A stretch of 64,000 bases of DNA, taken from Antedon bifida. Its lineage: Eukaryota; Echinodermata; Crinoidea; Comatulida; Antedonidae. Positions 1 to 12,100 of this stretch are shown here, in pieces. The notes under the pieces were generated by a model. The model ran no database searches, was not told where the DNA came from, and saw only the letters and a list, made by a program, of their open reading frames with translations. Location of the stretch: NCBI GenBank assembly GCA_963402885.1, contig OY727100.1, positions 22,353,665 to 22,417,664 of the forward strand, written 5' to 3'. Made by a program: the position numbers and the translations under genes. How positions within the stretch are numbered: position 1 is the stretch's first letter; every line of letters begins with the position of its first letter.

Positions 1-106
1 ATAAAAGGACATCATTTTGTAGAATTTCACTGTACAGGCCCTGTACTGTGTTATCATTGTAATGGGTTATTATGGGGTGTAGGATACCAAGGCTTACAGT
101 GTCAAA
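1..106 (+). CDS. ARHGEF11/12: RhoGEF exon 1 of window: first half of C1 zinc finger
   Basis: Reads from position 1 in frame 1: HHFVEFHCTGPVLCYHCNG, then LLWGVGYQGLQCQ. This is the first His, the CxxC pair and the GLxWGxxxQGLQC core of a C1 domain. The donor at 107 is GTAAGT (phase 1). The exon end and donor are duplicated 83 bp downstream. Confidence 0.9.
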
Positions 107-3100
107 GTAAGTACTAAGTCTACACTAGTAAACTTTAGTTAGCAGACTCGTATTATGGGGTGTAGGATACCAAGGCTTATAGTGTCAAAGTAAGTACTAA
201 GTCTACACTAGTAAACTCTATATGCAGAATACGAGTGCGGCAAGAAATGTTTACCAGTGGTGTACACCAGTTGACAAACTTCTGCAAACTGCAGAAAACT
301 AGTCTGCAGAAGTTTTGTGAACTCTTTGAGTCAAGTTACAGTGAACACAGTGACTGCTAGTTTTAATGAACTTACCCAAACAGTGACAAATTCAGAGTTT
401 ACAAACAAAATTCCTTTTGATTGATTTGATTGGGTAATTGTGGATCACATGGTGTGCAATAGTACGCACTATTGAACGGTCGTTTAATACTTTTTTAAAC
501 AATCTGAAACACTTAACTCAATCTGTATATTACAAAGAAATACTTTACTTTTTTACTTTACTTTATTGCCAACAAAAACAGCATAAACATAAACAATCAT
601 CATTGACAAAAGGTGATAACATTTAGTTAAAAACTTAACCCATTCTATTAGTTTTTGAGAACTGCACTCACTAGTAATCGTCAATCTTGAGCAATAAATG
701 AATTCTTGTGTTTTCAGATTGTGATATGACACTACATAAAACATCGCCATGCATTGACAAGCTGGATAAAGGCTGCAACAAAAAGGAAAAAAGACAATCA
801 TCGATTATGAACATATTTATTAAAGACAAAAACACAACGTTAAACAACAGCTCAGGTGAGTATTATTATAGTTATGAGCTACAGTGCGTTGGCCTGTTTG
901 GCTTGGAATAAAGTACAGTCAACTCTCCCATTATTGGACTATCTGAAAACTGGAAATTCTCCCAAAATCAGAGATCCAAAAGGTCCCAAATTCTTTTTAC
1001 CATTAAAAACACATTCTGAATACCAGACTTTCTGGAAAACCAGACATATTAGGTCAGTCCAAGTTGTCCACTATTGGGAGAGTTGACTGTATAAGGAATA
1101 GTGTACAGTTAGAAAGTTGTAGTTTTGGGAGAATTTTCAGAGAACCTAAATTTCATTAAACCTCAAACGTTGTTGTCATATTCGTAATCCATTAAAAAAG
1201 CAGGCCAACATTATTCTACTGCAATTACTACAATTTCTCTTGTAAACCTTTTTTCTGCATACACACACAGTTTATTGTAGTGACTGCCTCATAAACTAAA
1301 TTCAAGCAAACTAAAATCATGTTATTGCCATACAAAATGTAGTTACCGCAGTAAAATAATTTTGACACGATCCACAATAATGTTCTTATCATTACCATTT
1401 AATTTATTTCTTTTCTGTTAATTTTTTAAAGTTTTCTATCCAGGAGGCGATAGGAACCTTCTAAGCCCTGATGACGTAGAAGGAAAGCCTCCTGTCCTCT
1501 CACCCACAAACACAAACCAACCAAAGATTCTACCTATGATTAATAGGGCAGAAGATGCTGATGTTATGGGTAGGTTAAAAGTTAATTAAATAATTAATTG
1601 CTGTTTTTTTGGTATCATTCTTTTCATATATTATGCTTGCTTGAATATCTTCGTCTGTCCCGAGTTTCGCTTTATTCTTTCCCTTCTTTTTATATTATAT
1701 TAATAATATACCATATAGTATCTTTTTTGCCCCAACTGTTTGTTACTGTACTTCATATATTTCTGGGAGCCTAGGCTTAAGTCCTGTAAAAAATAAGTAC
1801 TCTTGAGATCTAAATAAAAATGTGATGTGTTGATATTCTTTCAGATGCAATGCAAAGTACGAATATAGTTGGAACAAGAATAAATCAATTTGAGAAGGAG
1901 TTTGATACGTGTCCAATGGAGAGAGTGAATGAATGCCCCGAAGAGGAAGAAGAAGAATACGTGAATCGACGAGCCAATCTAACACGGTCAGAAAGTCTAC
2001 AGTTAAAGGTAACATCGACTTTCCATAAACATAAATTTCAAGACATCCGTTTATCCGTCGTGGAGGACGAAGCGCCTCCAATAGATAACATGGTGATGAA
2101 CGGCAAGCTGCCACCGCTTCTTATGCCCGGGCATGCGTCGACACTCCCTTCAATTCCCGGCTATGTCCCACCACCAAAGTCACCACGATTTGACCAACTC
2201 AAACGCTGGAAGAGCATGAAAACGAAGGTAACTTTCGTTTTCGTCATGCCAACGCCAAAATTTGCATCCAAAATAATCTGCGCATTTTGTTCCAAATTAT
2301 AACCATCTAGCTAACGAAATCTCTGCTCTGATCTATTCATGAATGTTGTCATCAAATAGTTTGTTTGCATTCCTCCACTTTTAATAGCATGGCATATAGA
2401 GGGAGAAAATCTTCATTGACTAGTGTATGCTAGTGGGCATGTGCGATAAATTGAAATTTGTTAAATATATTCTTTCTTTACATTCCATTATTAACAATTA
2501 TTATGCAACATTATATTATAATTCACAAATTCATGTAATATAGTAAATAAATATAGAATGTTATAAAGAAGAGATAAAGATATATACAGTGGAGTAAACA
2601 GATATAGACAAAAGGGTTTTCTGAAGAATTTCATCAGATCAGCAGGTTTTAACCAAAATAACCAGAATGTTTGTGACATGGTCTCATCTTAGTTCATCTC
2701 AAATTCGTATTGGAGTTGCAACTAAACTGGAATATGTTCATAATTACAATAACAAAAATCAGAAATCAACGAAACAAACATTTTAACAAACATACATTTT
2801 CGAAAACCTCATTAAAATTGGAAAGCTATGAACAGTGAGTTTTATGAGTTAAAATAACACACATGAAAACTTTATCATTTGTGAACGTATTATATATACA
2901 TTTAGTGGAAATGAATAGAGTTTAATATGTTGCATATATTAATATAGATACTGATGAGTGATGTAGTGGAGATGTGAAAAAAGATCAACCTCACACATTA
3001 ATGCATGAAATAGCCACATTATAATGCTAATTTTAATTGGAATAATTACATTTGTTTGCATTGGAATATAATACAGTAGTTTATACATATCACAAGCAGA

Positions 3101-6100
3101 GATTTGGAAGACATAGAATATGGTATGTCATAGTTCAATGAACTTGGAGGTGATGTTGATTTTTTTCAATGGGAATTTTACCTATTGAGGTCAATTTTAG
3201 TCATCAGTCTACCGCCCTCTTCAGTTTCTCCAATCACCATTTATTCTATAGACAAGTTGACTACCGTGGTTACGTCTAACTTTCATGCATTCATTTAGTT
3301 AACGTTACTGCAGTTTTCTAGTTAAATATTCTTGGATCAGTTTCTAGTAGATTTTGGTGAAAAATTATGAACATAGCCAGAAAGTAAATCTAAAGTTCTG
3401 TCTACACTATCAACCTTTGTGTTAACCTCTGTTTATAGTATCAAACTGGTTTAACAAAAAAAGTGTGATGATGTGCCAATATATGAACACTACAATATTT
3501 GGGCGCATCATCACACCTTTTTTGTCAAACTAGTTTGATAGTGTAGATTTCACACAACAACCACTCAAACTCCCATTATGCTGTACTAGTATACAAATAT
3601 TACCATTTGGTCACTTTGTCTGTCATATGTTAGTTAGTTAGTTTAGTCACGCACACCACCACCAGGTCGGCTGTCATCGTACAAAGTATATAAAACAAGA
3701 TCTGTTTGAACCTTTTACTCACTATCCAGCTGTAAATCTCTTTATAATATTGTTAATATGATGCAAGGATGATTTCCTGTGTTTATGTCATCAATTTATA
3801 CCTCTTATTAAAGATTATTTTACAAATCCTAATTACCTTCATTACCTTATAAAAAAACACGGCCATTTTAGATTCTGTAATATTACTTGGTAGGTAATAG
3901 TGATTATATTATAGTTATAATAATGTATATGAGGTGGGGGTTTCAAGAATCTAAAATAAGGGGTGGGGGTGGGGGGGGGCTGGACAAAATGAAGTTCTGT
4001 CATTTTCATTGCATTTACCAGATACTGTATTTTCTCTCAGATTTGCCTTATTTCTAAGTATCATACTTAATAATAATAATAATAATGGTAGTCTTATATA
4101 GTGCCTAATACAATGTTTCTAAGTGCTTTACACACAAAAATGATCAATAAAATATCCTAAGATAACCAAAAAAATAAAAAGCAAAGGAACCATTTACACC
4201 GCTCTGTTCTCCAGCACTTTGAAGCTCCCCCACTTATGGTGCTTCATTAAAAGGATTCTTATAATGAGTGCTTAAATTAAGCAACTTGAAAAGAGTTGAT
4301 TGAATTCAAAGACCATTATTGTAATAGAGGAAACATTCCATTAGCTTCAGATTTAGGATAATTCACAAAGTGAACTTCTGTGTGGTGTTCACAAATAAAG
4401 TTAGTAGAATCTCTTATAATTCCTGAGATGAGAGTTTAGTAATTAGCTTAGATAAAGCTAATTTATTAAAGATAATTGGCAATAAGAAGATAAGATACTT
4501 AACTTTGTAATTTGAGAACTTAATTAGATTTTTGTTGATGTCACACAATGTGAACGCAACCACCATGGCATACAGAGTTGAACGCAACCACCATGGCATA
4601 CAGAGTTGAACGCAACCACCATGGCATACAGAGTTGAACGCAACCACCATGGCATACAGAGTTGAACGCAACCACCATGGCATACAGAGTTGAACGCAAC
4701 CACCATGGCATACAGAGTTGAACGCAACCACCATGGCATACAGAGTTAAATAAAGCAATCATATAAGTTGATTCAACACAGTAGCTCATTAGCAAATAAT
4801 AAATTGAATTATGATACAAACAAATTTCAATTACAAAAATTTAAATAATCGTCACCTACAATGTAGTTATTCCTCCTCCCACTAAATTAGATAAACTTTG
4901 GCTCTTTCCACTAAATTTGATAAACGTTAGCTTCCCCCACTAAATTAGATAAACATTAGCAAACTTTAGCTCCTCCCACAAAATTAGATAAACATTAGCA
5001 AACTTTAGCTCCTCCCACTAAATTAGTTAAACTTTAGCTCCTTCCACTAAATTAGTTAAACTTTAGCTCCTCCCACTAAATTAGTTAAACTTTAGCTCCT
5101 CCCACTAAATTAGTTAAACTTCAGCTCCTCCCACTAAATTAGTTAAACTTTAGCTCCTCCCACTAAATTAGATAAACAATGAATGTAATGGGAGAAGCTA
5201 ATTATTGAATAAGACCTGATATGTTCACAACCACTTTTTTAAACTGTGTACCTCATCTTGAAAATAGTCCCATGATGTTCCCAAAATGTCAATCTATTTA
5301 AAAAAAATTATATTTTGCATTAAAATTACAGTATAGTAAACGTCTTTTAATTCAAACTTTTTTTAATCGAAATTAAATTATGTAGTCATTTTCATTTGGA
5401 TTTAAGTTTGTAATATTGTTTTTTTAATATGTTTTATATTTGTAGATTAATGTGTTATTTATGTATTTATTCATTAAATATATAAATTTATTAACCAAAT
5501 ATACAAAAATATGAAAATTCACAAATTACACATTGTGTATAAATTTGAAAAGAAAGGTGAATTTAATTTTTTTGAATTTCATTTATATAAACAAAAGATT
5601 ATTAACTTAAGATACAAAAATATGAACATTCACAAATTACACATTATTTATAAATTAAAAAAAAAAATTGGAATTTTACTTATTTTTATTTCATTTATAA
5701 ATAAAAGATTATTAACTTAAGATACAAAAATATGAACATTCATAAATTACACAATGTTTATAAATTTAAGAATAAAGTGTAATTTTAAATTTTTTAAAAT
5801 TTCATTTATATAAACAAAAGAAAATAAATATTAGTTATAATTTGTTTGGCATTGTTATTCATTGACCTTGTAATAAATACATTACATTGTAATAATAATT
5901 ATTAATAATGATAAACAAATGTCAATTAGCTCGTAGACAAGTATTTAGGTGACAATGTTTGAATGTCACTTTTGCAAATAATAGACAGGTTCTGATTACT
6001 TTAATACCGCATCTGTTTATTTATTTACTTCTTTTTAAACGAAGTCAATGTCATCGTTGCAGTTTAATTTAAACGCTAGTTATCACAGGTAGCCGTTCGT

Positions 6101-9100
6101 TTACAATCCTCCAGAGAATAGACTGAAACAAACCATTATCGTGTACCGTTTGCTGGGATTAAACATCCGAGATACTAACTCTGTTAGCAGCATCAATATT
6201 CTATATACTCTGACATGAGATTCTAGGCCTTACTGCCACGGATGAACAACTTCAGCAGAACAAGCTTAAACGATGTATAATATCCGCTTACGACGCTGGT
6301 CGTCTCTTTTAGAGGTTAGCGTAGAGTAATTTTCTATCACTACCCTTATTGGATACTCGTTGCTTGGGCTGTGCTTTAAGTACTACAGCTTATTTAACAG
6401 CTTCTCAATAAGAAACTTCCAAGCATGGTGAAAACTTCGCCGCCCGTGCTACGTTGGGGCCGAGACCTGAAAGAGTTTTTGAGATTTTCTGAGGTATTAT
6501 ATTAATTGGAGGAAATTTTTGGAAACTTTTTAATCATTGCTGGTGATAATTTAACAATTCGCAGTCAGGAATTTATAATGTCTTATTCCGTCAGGTTTGA
6601 TTACTTTTTTCTGATGCTCTCCAGGTAATGTGACGCCGAATTTATATGATTTGTTTTTTTTTTATCTTTGTCTTTTCGGCCGTTTGGTAAAGTAGATGCG
6701 TTTAGTTTGGTAGTAGATGATAGATTACTAGGCTTAGCCTACTAGTTCATTACACATTTTCAGATTAAAGGTTTACCCATAAAAGCTCCAGCATTTTACA
6801 TTTTAAAATTAGATTATATATATTATTCAAGGTATAGGTTTATTTTTTTCTCATATATTTAAAAAAAAATTAGTATCATAAAGTTATATAAAAGTATATT
6901 CTAATTAATAAACATTGTAAAAATTGAAAATTATGTAATTTTATATTATAAAAAGCATATTTTTATTTGTTGGTTTTTTTTCCCTTTTAATTATTAAAGT
7001 TGTGTTTACATTTCAAAAGTAACATATTTTATTTAATTTGATATTAATTCTTTTAGATTTAGTTATTTAGTAACATAATTATGATATGATATGATAAGAT
7101 AAGTAAATTCTAAAACATCACAGGTCCTATCTAAAATTCTATCCTATTTTGAAATTGAAATTATAAAACTTTATGATTTGTATTGTTTTTTCCTTTTCAA
7201 TTATAATTTTTTTGATTTACATTTCAAATTTGTTTTAATTTTGAGCAAAGAAACAGATTTTGTTTTTATATTATTTATGAAACATTATTGTTTTATTAAT
7301 TAGGTCAACTGAAGTTTGATGATGAATAATTTATTGGGATAATTATAATTTTTGTTAAAGATGATAAAATGGTAATTCTAATAATAATTATTATTATTAA
7401 AAAGATAAATATTGAAATATACAAATTTTGGTTTATAACATTTTAACATATCTTAGGAAATAAAATAATTTACTCTAAAACAATAATTTTGCCAGTTTGG
7501 TTTGTGTGGACCAGGACACAATCACATGACAATTTTATTTATAAAATATTTGTTAATAGTTGTTTTGTTTTCTTTTTTTGTTCACAAAAAAGTGTCTCTT
7601 AATAATAGGGACATTCCAAATTTAGCATAGAATATAAATTATTAAATAATACTTTTTAAATATTATGGAATATATTTTTATAAAATGGTGTTTGCTTTTT
7701 TTGGCATTTCATAAAAAACTTTAATTTTTGAATTTAATAAAAAATGATCAAAATTAATGTTTTAACCTAAAATCAAAGTTTATATATTTTAAATTACAAA
7801 TTATTAATATTTATTAATGAATTTGTATTTTGTTCTTTTAAACCTAAAATCAAAATTTATTTATTTATTTTAAATTACAAATTATTTGGCTATTAATGAA
7901 TTTGTATTTTGTTCTGCAATAAAAGTAGACAATGAAAGTTGTACATTGGCCATTGGCCAAACAAATTTAATACTTTAATTATTACGATGTACTTTTTAAA
8001 AATTGTCTGCTAATGTTCAATGAATGTTTTTTTAGTATCATGTTGTCATGACAGCAATTGAGATGACATGATAAAATAAATAAAATGGTGCCGTATTGAC
8101 GGTCTTAAGAGAAATTACTTCAGAACAGATTACAAAAGTAGAAATTACAAATACTTAAGTGATTATTTATGTTCTTATAAATAAAAAAAAAATGATTATT
8201 ATTATAGAATAATGACAGGTAGAAACAATGATTTTAGTTATAATGTTTAGTGTGTGGAATTTTTCACATTTACACAAATTTTATGCTTTTTATTTAACAA
8301 TATTATTTGACTGATTTGAATAGAATGTATTAAGAGAAACAAAAAAACCCAAAAATGTCTTTTTAATAATTTTATAACAGTTGTATGTTTGTTAACAAAA
8401 CTTACTATTTGCCCAAATAATGTGCAAAGAGAAAGAGCAATTTTAGTTAAAGTTAGATTTTTGTGGTACGCTATTTTTTACTTATGCATTTAGAGTCGTT
8501 AATGTGGTTGAAATTTGTTGTTGCTGAAAGCGTGCCACTAGCTCAGATGCCGTAGGATAAATCACAATGTATGCCCATATTTGGCACATGCCTACTAGTG
8601 AATACGCCATAAATTTAGCGAGAGTGTCACCCATGTCAAACTACAAAGCCTTAAGCTTTGTGGGTAAATAACCGCAGAATGGCAGACACAAGGGGCTATC
8701 TGTTAAATACTGTGATAGACACATGACACGTAATAAAAATCTATTTTAATTTAACAGACTTGAAGTTCTCTGATTGGTTTAACATGGTCACATGACCATC
8801 TTTATATTGTTATTATTTTTATTAATATTCATAATAAAAAAAAACCAGATACTATAATTTCTTTTTTGAACAATTCCCAATTTTACTTTATTATGTTTTT
8901 ATTTTTCCATTTAATGCTATAATGGGTAGAGGCGACTTGACTTAGTCGGCTCGTCTTAGTTTATACTTAACTTAAGTTTTCTATGAATATATAATGTACT
9001 TGCTTAGTTCATTGCTAAATAGCATTAACATTAGTTTGCACTTCATGATTTCTTTTAACTAAGAAATTCATATACTTCTTAGAAATGGATTGCAATTCAA

Positions 9101-12100
9101 ATCTGTTAATTTAAATTTCATTTCAACTGACTGAATTTTATGAGAATGGAAAATGATTAACGTTTAATAAAAGATGTTATTTGACTGTTTTCTATGAAAC
9201 TGTTGGCTGAATAAGTGTTGGTCAATTGGTCAGTTAGTCTTGTCAATATCAGTCATTTATTGGTTGCTCAAATCTTGTATAAACGCCTTCATAGAATTGT
9301 CGGCAGAATACTGTAAGTGTTGGTCAGTTGGTCTTGTTGATATCAGTAATTTCTTGGTAGCTCAAATCTTGTATAAACGCCTTCATAGAATTGTCGGCAG
9401 AATACTGTAAGTGTTGGTCAATTGGTCAGTTGGTCTTGTTGATATCAGTAATTTCTTGGTAGCTCAAATCTTGTATAAACAGCTTCATAGAATTGTCGGC
9501 AGAATACTGTAAGTGTTGGTCAGTTGGTCAGGTTGATATCAGTAATTTCTTGGTAGCTCAAATCTTGTATGTGTTCATAGAATTATCGACATAACTCTGT
9601 GTTTATTGGTCAGTTGGTCTTGCCAATATCAGTAATTTCTTGGTAGGTCAAATCTTGTATGTCTAAATATAATTGTTGGCTGACTACTGTTTTGGTCAAT
9701 TTGTCAGTTGGTCTTGTTGAAAGAAAGTTGAAGTACAGTTTCTCAGTACATACAAAGTTGATTTGATTATATATCAATGATTTTCTTAACTATAAAAGAA
9801 AAAACTGTTATTGCACATTTACAGTTACAAACAAATTCTAAAAAGCATGTACTACATCATTCTTACTACTTAATATTTTATACCGGCTGAATTATAAACT
9901 AGTCTAAAAACATATAATAATGTAATGTGTCCTAAATATTAATTCACAAACTCAGTAATAATATTATCTCTAGTCTGACTCATAAACTGAAAACTCATTG
10001 AAAACCCGACACCAAATTGGTTGCAAAATACTTGTATTGTCGTAAATTACATAAAGCCTCTTTAGTCAATGACGTAACTCATCTGATTTTTTAGAAAACT
10101 ATCTGGCAAAGCTTTCTATATTCCATCACATTTCATGTGTTTGTGAATATATAATAAGAGTTCATGGAATTATCATAATTGGCCTTTATTATTCATTAAA
10201 AATAAAATCTGGTAAAATAATTAAGTCACAAGTTTATCATTCAATCTATCTACTCACATATGTTAGCCATCTATCCATCAATCCGCCTTCCTTCTTTCTT
10301 TCCTTCCATTCTATCTTTCCATTCAATCCCTCCATTAAATCCTTCCATTCCATCCATCCCATCTACTCCATTCAATCCATAGAGGTGGCACATTATTTCA
10401 ATACCAGAACTATTCCAATGTCTATTGCTGATGACAAGTTTATCATTTAATCTATCTATAGTCTGAGGGAAAATGGCAAAAGGCTTGCTACTTTCTAGGA
10501 GTTTTATCAGATAATCATATTGTTTTGACAATAACATGACCACAGTGCTGATTTTGCAATTTTCCCCTAAAACTGTAAGCCATCCATTCTATCACATTCC
10601 TCTCTCCATTCCATCCACCTTTACTTCTTTCTTTCAGTCCATTCAATCCCTCCATTCCATCCATCCCATCTATCCAATTGAATCTAAGCGATGGGATGGC
10701 ACACCATTTCTATACCAATAACTATTCCAATATCTACTATTATCATTACAATATTATTATAATTTATAATGTGCACTCAAACTTTCATTTTACTTTCATT
10801 GCCTTCAAATAGCACTTAATATACATTTGATAAAACATCAGATAATTAGATATATATATGTAATATTACCACAGAAATAAAATCATCGTTACTTGATCAT
10901 TATTATAAGATAATTGTGACATTCAAATGTGTAATAAGCCTTAATGCTTTGTAAGTATATATTAATGTATAACTGTTCATCAAACGTGATCATTTTGATA
11001 AACACTATTATTAAAACTTTTTGTATTTTTAGCAAGGCAATCTAGCAACAGGATTCTGAGCTCAGGAAACCAATGGAATTATCTGTGGCTTCAACACGAT
11101 CTGTTCCACGCCCCTAAACATACGCTTCGCGCCACGGAGAATATGTACATATTACAGTACTGTTGGTATTTATCGCAGCCAGACATAAGATCAAAGGACT
11201 GTTATGAGTTCCTATCTTGGCAAGGCGAGCTCAGTGTCCTGTTGTTAGATTGCCTTGTTTTAACAAATATGATTCACTTTTATTTACAAATAAAATTATT
11301 AAAACGAAATATAACAAAATGAATGAAGGAGATACAAGGAAGGCTAAATGCCTAAACATCTTTGGGACTTAAATCTTAAGTACATTGACTTAATCAATAC
11401 ATCGTTTTTAATGAGTAGGACAAGATTAACAAGTTGATTAAATCGTACATTTTATAAGTGATTGGTATTTTGAAAGTAATCATTCTTCCCTGAAGCGCCG
11501 CAAGATTTATATTGCCGATTACAACTCATTAGACCCAGAACACTTACATTTATAACAGAATGCACATTTATAACAAAATGCACATGCTTCTGTGACAGAA
11601 CACTTTAGATTTACAACAGAACAAATTTACAACAGAACACTATAGAACACTTGTAGTTATGACAGAACACTTGTATTTATAACGGAACACTTGTGTTTAT
11701 AACACAACACTTCTATACAACAGAACACTTGTATTTACGACAGAACACCTGTATTTACGACAGAACACCTGTATTTACGACAGAACACTTGTATTTATGA
11801 CAGAACACTTGTATTTACAACAGAACACTTGTATTTACAACAGAACACTTGTATTTACGACAGATCACTTGTATTTACGACAGAACACTTGTATTTACAA
11901 CAGAACACTTGTATTTACAACAGAACACTTGTATTTACGACAGAACACTTGTATTTATGACAGAACACCTGTATTTACGACAAAACACTTATATACAACA
12001 GAACACTTGTATGCAACAGAACACTTGTATGCAACAGAACACTTGTATTATAACAGAACACTTGTATTATGACAGAACACTTGTATTATGACAGAACACT

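Noticed and set aside
4414..4819. Three overlapping minus-strand ORFs with MPWWLRSTLYAMVV-type repeats
   Set aside because: They are the three frames of a perfect 28-bp minisatellite; no start context, splice sites or domain.
11797..12091. Repetitive ORFs rich in EHLYLQQNTC
   Set aside because: Translation of the 20-bp array, open only because the unit lacks stops.
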